From: JAVJSD01 sp040219575
GTDB taxonomy: Bacteria > Planctomycetota > Planctomycetia > Pirellulales > Pirellulaceae
Direction: 5' to 3'
NCBI GenBank assembly: GCA_040219575.1
Contig: JAVJSD010000065.1
Coordinates: 31,790-95,789 of the forward strand
DNA length: 64,000 nucleotides
The stretch's first letter is position 1; the number at the start of each line of letters is the position of its first letter. Made by a program: the position numbers and the translations under genes. Positions 45,505 through 54,586 of this stretch are shown here, one piece after another. The notes beneath the pieces were generated by a model, which saw nothing but the letters and a program-made list of their open reading frames with translations, did no database searches and had not been told where the DNA came from.

Positions 45505-48500
45505 TTAGTATCTCGAAACTCCGCTGCCGTGATTGAACGACTGCTCCCACACCACTTCGTGCTGGGGACTGTATTCGTGCACGCCCTTGCCGTCGACGAT
45601 GAGCGTGTTGCCGTTGGGCAACCGCTGGGCGTCGTAGACTTGCTGCAGACCGGTCTGCTCCCAGACCTTCGCGCCGCCGGGATCAACCTCCACGACACGC
45701 GCGGAACTCGATTGCACGATGAGCGTGTTGCCGTTCTCCAGGCGCTGCGCCTTGATGGGCTGATTCATGTTCTTCAGCTCCCAGACGGTCTTGCCTTCGC
45801 GATCGATCTCGACCACGTTGTTCGAGTTCGTGCAACAGACGAGCGTGTTGCCGTTGGGCAGACGCTTGGCGTCCATCGGCCGGTTTTGCACCGAGGTGCT
45901 CCACACCGTCTTGCCTTCCGGATCGACCTCGAGCACCTGGTTGCTGTCCGAGCAGGTGATCAGCGTGGCGCCGTTCTCCAGGCGCTGGACGCTGTAACAG
46001 TTTCCCGGCAGCCCCGCCTTCCGCCAGACCTCTTCACCTTTTTCGTCGTACTCAACCACCGTGTTGTGCGCATACAGCGACACCAGGCGGTGACCGTTGG
46101 GCAGTCCCTGGCAGGCCCAGGGGTTGTTCACTTGCAGACTCCAGGTCTGCTTGCCCGAGGCGTCGAATTCGCGGATGAAGTTCTGTCCGTACGACGCCAC
46201 CAGCGTCCGCCCCAGCATGAGCGCCGTGTCGGGCAGCGGGTGCCGGATGTCGGCCGTCTTGCCTTCCGCGTCGAGCCAGGCGCTCCAGCGGTCGAGCGCC
46301 TGGCGGCGGGCGTCGGGCTTGTCGTAGGCGGCGTAGCCGAACTGCTGTCCGGTGGCGGAGCGCAGCAGGTGCACCGACTGCGCGCGGACGCCGTTGTCCT
46401 CGGCCTCCATCAACTTCAGCAAGGGCGGCAGCGCTTCGCGGTCGCGCAGGTTGAGCAGCGCGCGAAGGGCGGCGAGTTGCAGCCGCGGATCGTCTTCCGC
46501 GAGCATCTGTTTCAGTTGCTCCTTGACGGCGTCTCCCTCGACGTGAGCCAATGCGTCGGCGGCGATCAGACGCCGCACCACCTCGTCGCCCTCGACCGCG
46601 TCGCGGAGGCTCTCGCCGTCGCCCTCGGCGGCGATGGCCGTCAGCGACTGGCGGGCGAGGCGCTGCAGGTAGTCGTCGTCGAACATTTCCGACAGCGCCA
46701 GGATCTCGTCGACCGCACCCTTGGTCTGCGACTGCCGGATCTGGCTCATCGCCTGCATCAGCGCCCGTCGGCGGGTGACGACGACCGCCGCGTCCTTTTC
46801 CGCGTCGAGCCGGCCCAGATTCGCCCGCACCAATCGCAGCACGTCGCGCGGGCGACTGGCGGCCAGATTGACTTCGGCGACGGCGGCCAGCAGCGCGGCG
46901 GCGGCCTCCGAGGGGCCTTGTTGCTCGCGCACCAGATCGTGGGCGGCCTGCAGATCGAGCACCGCCTTGGGGAACTCCTCCGCTTTGGCGTACAGCCGCA
47001 TGCGGTCCAACAGGGCGGCGGGATCGCCCTCGGCGATGCGTTTCTCGAGCAGCGCCAGCCGATGCGTAAGATTGGTCAACACGTACACGCGGCTGCCGCC
47101 TTGCACCCAGAAACGCTCGCCATCGCTATACAGATTGCCGACCGGGTCTTCGGTGCTCAGCGAGACGCCGACCTGCTTGACGATCGTTCCCTTTTCCAGA
47201 TCGAGCTGCCAGATCGAGTTGCCGACGGGCACATAGATCGCGTCGGAGGTGAGCGCTCCGCGGCCGAACGAGTCTTCAATCTCGGTTTCCCACTTCACCA
47301 GGCCGGTCGGCATGTCGTACCGCCGGACCACGTTCTTGCCGGCCACGAAGTACGATCGGCCGACCGTTCCCAGGCAGTATTGTCCCTCTTGCGTGAAGGG
47401 GGTGCGGGGCGAGTCCCACAGAAACTCGCCGGTGCGGCGATCGATCGCCAGCAACCGATTGTGATCGGAAGCCATCACGACCAACGTGCGGCCGTAGGGG
47501 ACGACGATGTCTTCGTCCCAGCCTTCAAGCTGCATTAAGTTGCTGGCGCCGTAGCCGTACTGCCGCATCATCGGGTTCTGCTTGCCGTTTCGCTCGTAGC
47601 GGACGGCGTAGCGAATCTGGCCCGAGACGGCGTCGAGCGCGAACACCACGCCGGCGCCGCACACCACGTAGGCGTCGCGGCCGTCGATCGCCACACAGGC
47701 GGGCGACCAGGCGGCGCAACCGCCGGTCGGTTCGTCGCAGAGGTAGCTCTTCCAGACCGTGGCGCCGTCTTCGCGCGACAGCGCGTACATCCAAATCGCG
47801 CCGCTGTCGGTGACGGGAATCAGCAGCAACCTGCCGTAGGCGACCGGCGCGGCGAGGAAGCCGAGTTCGGCGTCGTTCTCTTCGTCGCTTTCCGTGGGAC
47901 TGCGATACCACAGCGCCTTGCCGGTCCGCGCCTCGTAGGCGGCCAACCAGTTCTTGCGGGTGCGACGGGGGACCATGCCCCATTGAAAGGGCTGTTGCTG
48001 CACGCGGGTCGACGGGGCAGTTCCTCCGTAGCGCGGCGTCCGGGGCCCCTCGACGTTGTAGATCACGTCGTCGATCACCGACATGGCGTGGTGCACGCGG
48101 TCGCCGAACAGCATCACCTCGGCGATGTTGCCCGGCCGCTGCGTCATTTGCTGCTGCACGCCCATCGCCGCGTACATCTGCGAGGCGGCGTCGAGTTGGA
48201 ACTGGTTCAACCAGGCGCTGCGCCAGTTCGGGTGTTGTTCGCTCTCCGCCTGCCGGCCGATTTCGGACGTCTTCCAGGCGGTCAGGTCGTTGCTGGTCTT
48301 GAAATACGCCAGGCCGTCGGACATCAACAGTTGGCCGGCGGGCCGCCATGCCTGGCCGCGCCACTTCTGCATCGCCTGCTGGCTGCCCTGCGAGGTCGCC
48401 CGCACCGACGCGCGTCCGCCAAATGAGTCGACCAGTCCGCCGGCGTACACCTGGCCGGCCATGTCCTGGGAGAAGGTGGCGGGGAAAGCAAATCCCCACA

Positions 48501-49338
48501 ACTCGGTGAGCGTGTTGCTCATCACGGTCGGCGGCAGCGCCGGCATATGGCCGCGGCGGTGCGACCCACCCAGCGGCATCCGCCAGTCGCCGGTGGAGGA
48601 CGCCAGCGGCGTCTCGCTGCCGACGCGGTCGATGTCGCGGCGGACGGCGGCCAGCAGGTCCGTCGCGCCGAAGGCGATGCTCTTCTCCGCCTCGTCGGCG
48701 ATCTCGACCGCCGATTGCTTGTCGCCCACCCGGGCGCAGGCCACCGCCAACCGCAGCAGCAGGTCCGACTTGGGGACGCTGGGATCGGGATGCAGCTCGA
48801 GCACCTTGGAGAACATCCGGCTGGCGCCGATGAAGTCGTAGCGGTCGAGCGCGATGCAGCCGAGCCGGTAGGCCGCGTCGTCGCCGTACGAACTGACGAA
48901 GTACCGCCGCACCACTTCCGACAGCGCGTCTTCCTCGTTGTCGGCCTGCGCCAGGATCGCCTTCGCCTCGCCGTCGGCGGTGATGCGGTAGACCCGCAGT
49001 CCTTCCGGCGGCAGTTTGGTGAGCGTGCGTTCGACTTCCTCGGCCAGCGACGTGTAGGTTCGGCCGTCGTTGGTCATCAACGTGTCGCCGCTTTTGTCGA
49101 GCACGTACTGCCAGACGGTGGCGGCGTAGCCGTACTCGCGATCCTCGGCGAACTTGGCCGCGCGGCGCATCTGGCTTTCCAACTCCGGATCGGTCTTCAG
49201 CGGGGCGCTGCCCGCGAAGAGATTCTCCGGCTTCTCGTCCTGGGCGGGCGCCGCGTCGGGCGCGCCGAGCAACGACGCCAGCAGCACCAACAGCCAGGGC
49301 GGCAGCGTGACCGGTCGTTGTTGATTCGCGGTGTGCAT
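45505..49338 (-). CDS. Large exported PQQ-like/HEAT/propeller protein (paralogue 1)
   Basis: The 1277-residue protein has a signal peptide (LPPWLLVLLASLLGAPDAAPAQ), a TPR-like N-terminal part, a PQQ-binding-like beta-propeller (about 250-780; repeats such as GEFLWDSPRTPF, TGLVKWETEI, GTIVKQVGV), a helical HEAT region (about 790-1030) and a second propeller (about 1040-1270) with LPNGNTLVCCTN and VVEIDREGKTVWEL units. The second half is the paralogue of the next gene. Real PQQ enzymes have a catalytic Asp/Cys pair not evident here, so it is likely a structural or binding protein. The start at 49338 begins the signal peptide. Confidence 0.86.
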   Translation of the reverse strand: MHTANQQRPVTLPPWLLVLLASLLGAPDAAPAQDEKPENLFAGSAPLKTDPELESQMRRAAKFAEDREYGYAATVWQYVLDKSGDTLMTNDGRTYTSLAEEVERTLTKLPPEGLRVYRITADGEAKAILAQADNEEDALSEVVRRYFVSSYGDDAAYRLGCIALDRYDFIGASRMFSKVLELHPDPSVPKSDLLLRLAVACARVGDKQSAVEIADEAEKSIAFGATDLLAAVRRDIDRVGSETPLASSTGDWRMPLGGSHRRGHMPALPPTVMSNTLTELWGFAFPATFSQDMAGQVYAGGLVDSFGGRASVRATSQGSQQAMQKWRGQAWRPAGQLLMSDGLAYFKTSNDLTAWKTSEIGRQAESEQHPNWRSAWLNQFQLDAASQMYAAMGVQQQMTQRPGNIAEVMLFGDRVHHAMSVIDDVIYNVEGPRTPRYGGTAPSTRVQQQPFQWGMVPRRTRKNWLAAYEARTGKALWYRSPTESDEENDAELGFLAAPVAYGRLLLIPVTDSGAIWMYALSREDGATVWKSYLCDEPTGGCAAWSPACVAIDGRDAYVVCGAGVVFALDAVSGQIRYAVRYERNGKQNPMMRQYGYGASNLMQLEGWDEDIVVPYGRTLVVMASDHNRLLAIDRRTGEFLWDSPRTPFTQEGQYCLGTVGRSYFVAGKNVVRRYDMPTGLVKWETEIEDSFGRGALTSDAIYVPVGNSIWQLDLEKGTIVKQVGVSLSTEDPVGNLYSDGERFWVQGGSRVYVLTNLTHRLALLEKRIAEGDPAALLDRMRLYAKAEEFPKAVLDLQAAHDLVREQQGPSEAAAALLAAVAEVNLAASRPRDVLRLVRANLGRLDAEKDAAVVVTRRRALMQAMSQIRQSQTKGAVDEILALSEMFDDDYLQRLARQSLTAIAAEGDGESLRDAVEGDEVVRRLIAADALAHVEGDAVKEQLKQMLAEDDPRLQLAALRALLNLRDREALPPLLKLMEAEDNGVRAQSVHLLRSATGQQFGYAAYDKPDARRQALDRWSAWLDAEGKTADIRHPLPDTALMLGRTLVASYGQNFIREFDASGKQTWSLQVNNPWACQGLPNGHRLVSLYAHNTVVEYDEKGEEVWRKAGLPGNCYSVQRLENGATLITCSDSNQVLEVDPEGKTVWSTSVQNRPMDAKRLPNGNTLVCCTNSNNVVEIDREGKTVWELKNMNQPIKAQRLENGNTLIVQSSSARVVEVDPGGAKVWEQTGLQQVYDAQRLPNGNTLIVDGKGVHEYSPQHEVVWEQSFNHGSGVSRY

Positions 49339-49394
49339 GGCTTTCCTTTTCTCCCGCCGTGTGAGGCGGGCGTTCAACCCGCCGTGGTCGCTTT

Positions 49395-51782
49395 TCAGCG
49401 CCGTTTTCCGAACAAGAATCCCAACACCTGCTCGCCCAGCAACACGCCGACCAGGCCCATCAAAAGGTACTTCCAGATTTCCCACTGCGCGCCGACGGCC
49501 TGTTGGGCGGCCGCTTCTTCTCCGCGAATGATCTTGATCGGGGCGTCGCCGATCTGGGCGTCGAGCTTGGCCCGGTCGACCCGCCGCAGATCACCCTCGC
49601 GGGGATCGACGTTGGCGGCGAACAGCAGACGCTCCACACCCCCGTCGGTGCGCGTCAGCTGCAGGCGGTAGAAGCCCCGCTGATCCGTCCCGTCGTACTG
49701 CACCTGCCAGACGGTCGACTCCTCCGCCGGCGCAGCACCACCCGCCGCCGACGCGGCTTCCGCCTTGGCGCCGTCCGCGTCGCCGGCCTGTGCATCATCC
49801 CGCTCTGGCTTGTCGGCGACCGGGCCCGCGCCGGAGCGTTTGTCCTCGGGCGACGCCTTGACGCTGGTGCGGCGGTCGCCCGGCATGTCGATCGCCGCGT
49901 CGATGCGGTAGCGCGTCAGGTCGAGGGGTTGGCGGATCGGTTCGCCCACGCGCAGTTCGCCGCGGCCCGCCTTGTTGCCGGCCATGTACCCGGCCAACTC
50001 CTGCATGGCGATCAGGTAGCTGGGGTCGTCGCTCCAAGTGCTCCAATCGGCGTCGGCCGGCATCGTGACCACCAGCACCCGGCCCTTGTCGTATCCCTTC
50101 TCGATCATGGCGGGCAGGTGCGCCTCGCCGGTGAATCGGGCGGGGATGGAGACCAGCGAGTCGCCGCTGGTCTCGACCGGCGCCGTCTCCCACCAGCGGA
50201 AGATCTGCACGCGCTCCAGGATGGGATTGTTCTGTCCGGCGAAGCCCTCCAGCATTTCGTGCCGCGCGTCCTCCACCTGGAAGCCGACCCACTGCTCGCG
50301 CGTCTCGTCGCCGCGCGGTCCGATCAATCGCACCGGCGACAGTCCCCGCCCCTCGTCGAACAGACTCTGGTTGAAGAAGTCCTCGTCGACCTGGTCGCCG
50401 AGCATCATCACCAGTCCCCCGCCGCCGGCGACCCACTGCTCGAGCGACGCGATCTGCTGCTGGCTGAGACGATAGACGTTGCACAGGAAGATCACCTGGT
50501 ACTTGTCGAGCGGGGTGGACTCCAACTCCGTCTCGGTCACCACGTCGGCCGCGATGCCGGAGAGCTCCTCCCCCACCGGCGCCAAGGCGCGGCGGAGGTA
50601 AAACGTCTCCGACCGCCCGAACGCCGCCGACGGATCGCCATCGACCAGCAACGTCGGAATGCCGCGCACGACGCGCGCGGCGAAATAGGCCGTGCTGTCG
50701 GCGCTCAACCGGTCGACCTCGTCGGCCTGGCTGCTGACCACCTCGACCCGCACCTCCGACGACTGCGCGTCGTCGCCTTCCTCCGTGATGGTCGGCACGA
50801 AGGTGAAGGAGAAGGGCACCGTCTTCGATTGCCCGGCGGGGATCAGGTCGATTTCCTCCACCAGCGGGATCGAATCGCCGGCGATAAACCGCACCTGCAC
50901 CTCCCGGGCGTCGCGCGCGCCGCGATTGGCGACCGTCACGTCGAATCGCGACGAGCGTCCCGCCACCAGCGTGTCCTCGGGGCGGATCGACGCAACCACC
51001 AAATTGCCGGTCTCGTCGTCGCCGGTGTCGATCACGTAGCAGCCGGCCGAAAGTTTCGACAAGCGGGCCAGCACCAGGGCGGGATGGTTCTCGCCTTCCT
51101 CCTCCTTGGGCTCCCAGTCGTGTTGCCGCATGTCGGTGACGACGTACACCACGCGATTGACGGATCGGCCCTCGTCGCCGGCGATGATGTCCTCCAGCTC
51201 CAGGAAGGCGTCGTTCAACTCGGCGATGCGATCCGACGGTTCGAGCGATTCGACGCGGTCGACCAACTCGTCGACCGTCTCGTCGGTCACGCGGACGGCG
51301 TTCACCAGCGGCGTGTCGGGCTGCGACGTCAGCAGCAGCGTGAAGCTGTCTTCCGTCGTACTGCTGGCGAAGGAGCGCAGCAGGTTCGCCACGCTCCGCT
51401 TGGCGTGCGTCATCGCCGATTCGCCCCCGATCTGCACCTGCGTGCTGAGCGAGTCGTCCAGCACGATCACCCGCTCGAACTGCGCGTTGTCGATCAGCCG
51501 CGAGGCGAACGTCGTGGGAATGAAGGGGCGGGCCAGCAGCATGCCGATTAGAAAAACCGCCAGGCACCGCATGGCGAGCAGCAGCAGATTCTCCAGCCGT
51601 ACGCGGCGGCGGTTCTTCTTGTCGGCCTCGAGCAAGAAGTCCATCGCCGCCCAATCGACGATCTTGAACCGTCGCTTGTTCAGCAAGTGGATGATGATCG
51701 GCACCGACACCGCCAGCGCCCCGACCAGAAACAGCCAGGGACTGAGCATCCAGCTACTCAGCGCCGAAGTTAGAAAACCCAT
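49395..51782 (-). CDS. BatA-type VWA membrane protein
   Basis: The 795-residue protein begins with the BatA double-helix domain (LSPWLFLVGALAVSVPIIIHLLNKRRFKIVDWAAMDFLL; LLLLAMRCLAVFLIGMLLARPFI), then a VWA domain with MIDAS DDSLS (VIVLDDSLSTQVQ) and VVYVVTDMRQ, beta domains, a glutamine amidotransferase-like part (KYQVIFLCNVYRLSQQQIASL) and a C-terminal helix (LLMGLVGVLLGEQVLGFLFG). BatA proteins work with MoxR ATPases and DUF58 proteins, which are encoded just upstream. It starts 4 bp after the DUF58 stop. Confidence 0.9.
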   Translation of the reverse strand: MGFLTSALSSWMLSPWLFLVGALAVSVPIIIHLLNKRRFKIVDWAAMDFLLEADKKNRRRVRLENLLLLAMRCLAVFLIGMLLARPFIPTTFASRLIDNAQFERVIVLDDSLSTQVQIGGESAMTHAKRSVANLLRSFASSTTEDSFTLLLTSQPDTPLVNAVRVTDETVDELVDRVESLEPSDRIAELNDAFLELEDIIAGDEGRSVNRVVYVVTDMRQHDWEPKEEEGENHPALVLARLSKLSAGCYVIDTGDDETGNLVVASIRPEDTLVAGRSSRFDVTVANRGARDAREVQVRFIAGDSIPLVEEIDLIPAGQSKTVPFSFTFVPTITEEGDDAQSSEVRVEVVSSQADEVDRLSADSTAYFAARVVRGIPTLLVDGDPSAAFGRSETFYLRRALAPVGEELSGIAADVVTETELESTPLDKYQVIFLCNVYRLSQQQIASLEQWVAGGGGLVMMLGDQVDEDFFNQSLFDEGRGLSPVRLIGPRGDETREQWVGFQVEDARHEMLEGFAGQNNPILERVQIFRWWETAPVETSGDSLVSIPARFTGEAHLPAMIEKGYDKGRVLVVTMPADADWSTWSDDPSYLIAMQELAGYMAGNKAGRGELRVGEPIRQPLDLTRYRIDAAIDMPGDRRTSVKASPEDKRSGAGPVADKPERDDAQAGDADGAKAEAASAAGGAAPAEESTVWQVQYDGTDQRGFYRLQLTRTDGGVERLLFAANVDPREGDLRRVDRAKLDAQIGDAPIKIIRGEEAAAQQAVGAQWEIWKYLLMGLVGVLLGEQVLGFLFGKRR

Positions 51783-51786
51783 GGTG

Positions 51787-52710
51787 TTATCGCCTCGCCG
51801 TGTTGCGGCGCGTCTTCTGTCGGAAGTGGAGGTAGCCCGCCAAGGCCGCGTCGAGCGGCGTTTTGGTGTTCATCATCACATAGTCGATGCCGGCGGCGGC
51901 GCAGGTCTTGCGGACCTCGGCCACGAATCGCTCCACCGCCTCCAGGTACGAGCGGCGCAGCGCCCGCGGTTCGGCGTGCAGTTGCACGTCCGACTCCAGC
52001 CCGCGGAACAGCGTGTTGTCGTCGAAGGGGAACGTCAGTTCGTCTTCGTGCATGACGTGCATCACGATCACCTCGTGCCGCCGCAGGCGAAACTGCCGCA
52101 AGGCTTCGGTGAGCTGCGCCGGATCGACGAACAGGTCGCTCAACAGCACGATCATGCCGCGGCGGCTGATCTGCCGCGCCAGTTCGCCGAACACGTCGCC
52201 CACGTCGGTCTGATTGTCGGGATGGGTGCGGTCCAGTTCGTGCAGCATCAGCTTCAGGTGGCTGGGGTGCGAACTGGCGGGAAGATTGCGCCGCACGCGG
52301 GTGTCGTAGGTGACCAGCCCGACGGCGTCCTGTTGCTGCTGCAGCAGGTACGCCAGGCTCGCCGCGCAGGTGGCGGCGTAGTCGAACTTGCTCATGCTGT
52401 CGGTCCCCTCGCCGTAGCGCATCGACTTGCTGGCGTCGAGGATGATCGTGCAGCGGAGGTTGGTCTCCTCCTCGTACTCCTTGATGTACAGGCGGTCGGT
52501 CTTCGACCACACCTTCCAGTCGATATGCTTGGTGTCGTCGCCCGGCACGTACTCGCGGTGCGTGGCGAACTCGACGGCGAAGCCGTGATAGGGGCTTTTG
52601 TGCTGCCCGGTGATGAAGCCCTCCACGACCAGCCGCGCGCGGACGTCGAGCCGTTTGATCTTGTCGAGGGTCTTCGGATCGAGATAGTTGCTGGCGCCTA
52701 CTGCGGACAT
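51787..52710 (-). CDS. DUF58 family VWA-like protein
   Basis: The 307-residue cytoplasmic protein has the DUF58 hallmark HREYVPGDDTKHIDWKVWSKTDRLYIKEYEEE and a MIDAS-like motif DASKS (IILDASKSMRYG). DUF58 proteins are encoded next to MoxR ATPases in most bacteria, and the pair is thought to insert metals or assemble complexes. It is preceded by the MoxR gene at 155 bp distance (with a hairpin repeat between) and followed by BatA at 4 bp. Confidence 0.93.
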   Translation of the reverse strand: MSAVGASNYLDPKTLDKIKRLDVRARLVVEGFITGQHKSPYHGFAVEFATHREYVPGDDTKHIDWKVWSKTDRLYIKEYEEETNLRCTIILDASKSMRYGEGTDSMSKFDYAATCAASLAYLLQQQQDAVGLVTYDTRVRRNLPASSHPSHLKLMLHELDRTHPDNQTDVGDVFGELARQISRRGMIVLLSDLFVDPAQLTEALRQFRLRRHEVIVMHVMHEDELTFPFDDNTLFRGLESDVQLHAEPRALRRSYLEAVERFVAEVRKTCAAAGIDYVMMNTKTPLDAALAGYLHFRQKTRRNTARR

Positions 52711-52789
52711 GCGTTTGCTTTCATGGTTGTCTTCTCAGGCTCTGCTGGGAGCGGTTCGCAAGGCCGCCTCCGATTCGGCCGGAGAGCCG

Positions 52790-52852
52790 GTAGCGGAAGT
52801 CGCCAGACTTCCGACTTCGGCCGAATCTCGGAACTCTGGCGAGTTCCGCTAC
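52790..52852. repeat. GTAGCGGAAGTCGCCAG hairpin, copy E
   Basis: GTAGCGGAAGTCGCCAGAC and GAACTCTGGCGAGTTCCGCTAC fill the gap between the MoxR and DUF58 genes. Here the left arm has GAAGTC and the right arm pairs with GAACTC, the reverse of copies C and D. Confidence 0.8.
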
Positions 52853-52865
52853 GCTGCAAATTCCG

Positions 52866-53927
52866 CTACGACCCGAACGCCCGGCTGAGCTCCGGCGCCA
52901 CGTCGTCCCCGTCCCGCCGGTCCGATACCTCCTGCAGCAGCCGATCGATCACCGAGTCGGGCGAGATGCCGGCCGATTCGGCGTTGAAGTTCGTGATCAC
53001 GCGATGCCGCAGCACGGGATGCGCCACCGCCTTGATGTCGTCGGTGGTGACGAAGAAGCGGCCTTCCAGCATCGCCCGGGCTTTGCCTCCCAGCAGCAGA
53101 TACTGCATGCCGCGCGGTCCGGCGCCCCAGCTCACCCAGTCCTGCACGAACTGCGGCGTCTCCCCCTCGTGCACGCGCGTGGCCCGCACCAGCCGCAGCG
53201 CGTAATGGATCACGTGCGGCGCGGCCGGCACGCGGCGGACGAGCTGCTGCAAATGCAAAATGTCCTCGCTGCTGAGCACCTGGTCGACCTGGACCGAAAT
53301 CTCCGACGTGGTGGTCTCCGCCACGCGGTACTCCTCTTCATACGAGGGATAACGCACGAACACCTTGAACATGAAACGGTCCTGCTGCGCTTCCGGCAGC
53401 GGGTAGGTCCCTTCCTGTTCGATCGGGTTCTGCGTGGCCAGCACGAAGAACGGCGCCGGCAGCGGGTTGCGCTGCCCGCCGATGGTGACCTGCTTCTCCT
53501 GCATCGCCTCGAGCAGAGCCGCCTGCGTCTTGGGCGGCGTGCGGTTCACTTCGTCGGCCAGAATGATGTTCGAGAAGATCGGCCCCCGCAGAAACTTGAA
53601 CGAGCGATCGCCCGTCGCCTTGTCTTCCTGAATCACCTCGGTGCCGGTGATGTCGGCCGGCATCAGGTCGGGGGTGAATTGAATGCGACTGAACTGCAGG
53701 TGCAGCGTGCGGGCCAACGTGCTGACCATCAACGTCTTGGCGAGCCCCGGCACTCCCTCGAGCAGGCAGTGGCCCTGCGAGAAGATGGCGACCATCAACT
53801 GCTCGATCACCTGCTCCTGGCCGATGATCACCTTGGCCAACTCCGTCCGAACCTTGGTATAGGCCGACTTCAGCTGCTCGATCTGCTGCATATCGCTGTC
53901 GCTGGCGGCGTGTTGCTCCGACGTCAT
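52866..53927 (-). CDS. MoxR-family AAA+ ATPase
   Basis: The 353-residue protein has Walker A GVPGLAKT (58-65), Walker B NIILADEVNR, sensor ATQNPIEQEGTYPLPEAQQDRFM and the MoxR-type lid. MoxR ATPases act as chaperones for metallo- or envelope complexes, together with VWA/DUF58 proteins. The ATG at 53927 gives the family N-terminus (MTSEQHAASDSDMQQIEQLKSAYTKV). It is the first gene of a 24-kb minus-strand series ending in HtrA paralogues. Upstream, the divergent VWA gene lies 659 bp away. Confidence 0.95.
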   Translation of the reverse strand: MTSEQHAASDSDMQQIEQLKSAYTKVRTELAKVIIGQEQVIEQLMVAIFSQGHCLLEGVPGLAKTLMVSTLARTLHLQFSRIQFTPDLMPADITGTEVIQEDKATGDRSFKFLRGPIFSNIILADEVNRTPPKTQAALLEAMQEKQVTIGGQRNPLPAPFFVLATQNPIEQEGTYPLPEAQQDRFMFKVFVRYPSYEEEYRVAETTTSEISVQVDQVLSSEDILHLQQLVRRVPAAPHVIHYALRLVRATRVHEGETPQFVQDWVSWGAGPRGMQYLLLGGKARAMLEGRFFVTTDDIKAVAHPVLRHRVITNFNAESAGISPDSVIDRLLQEVSDRRDGDDVAPELSRAFGS

Positions 53928-54096
53928 CGGGGGGTCCTTTCATGGGCGACGGTCGCGCCGCCGGCTCTTGGTGTTCGCAGGATGTTGATGATTGGTTCGC
54001 TCTGGCGACGCGTTTCTTACCTTACAGTCCCTGTCGTTACGAGTTCGCGTTACTTCCTGGGCTCCGTCTGGAAACGCAGAATTGGCGAATCGATTG

Positions 54097-54159
54097 GTAG
54101 CGGAACTCGTGAGCGTTCCTCTTTTTCAATGCGGTCGGAAGTCTCACGACTTCCGCTAC
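54097..54159. repeat. GTAGCGGAAGTCGCCAG hairpin, copy F
   Basis: GTAGCGGAACTCGTGAGCG and GTCTCACGACTTCCGCTAC form the same hairpin with a CGTGAG core in place of CGCCAG. It is located upstream of both the MoxR series and the divergent VWA gene. Confidence 0.75.
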
Positions 54160-54543
54160 GAAATCTCCGGACAGCGCGGCGGTGGAATCAGGTTGTGTAC
54201 GCCGTCTGTTAAAACCACGCTCGGCATGCAAAAGGCATACCCCCGCCCGGCGAGTGAATCCTGGCGTCACCCGCTCAACGCGTCAGCGGGTCGCACGTTA
54301 CGCACAAGAGAGACGGAGAAAAGCTGCTTCCGGTTTCCCAAGGCGCTGGAAAAATCCTCCCGCCGGCGCGCAAAGTACGCTCCGGCACTCTCTTATGTTC
54401 CCGCAGGCCGCCGCAAGGTTCAACGCCGACCGCCATTCTAAGTGCCGCCTGCGGGCTTGTCAGCAATCTTGGGTAACAAGCACGTCACGGCGGAGATTCT
54501 CGAGGGAGCATCTCGTCGCTCGGTGTTTTTGCGCGAGCCACGC

Positions 54544-54549
54544 TATAAT
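54544..54549 (+). promoter_or_regulatory. TATAAT -10-like box upstream of VWA gene
   Basis: A perfect TATAAT is found 37 bp before the ATG at 54587. No good -35 hexamer is visible at the usual spacing (the sequence there is CGGTGT), so a sigma-70 promoter is only a possibility. Confidence 0.35.
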
Positions 54550-54586
54550 GGCCTGCCGGTGCGAAGTTCCTTCAACTGGTTCGACG

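Larger units (their letters stand above)
53928..54586. other. Gap between MoxR and VWA genes
   Basis: The region contains one hairpin repeat (54097-54159) and a TATAAT promoter-like box (54544-54549). The frames open through it have no family character, and no RNA gene was recognised. The promoter of the MoxR series should be here on the minus strand, but I could not place it. Confidence 0.4.

Noticed and set aside
43684..47538. Plus-strand open frame of about 1284 codons
   Set aside because: It is the antisense shadow of the two HEAT/propeller genes, whose repeats, signal peptides and motifs are on the minus strand.
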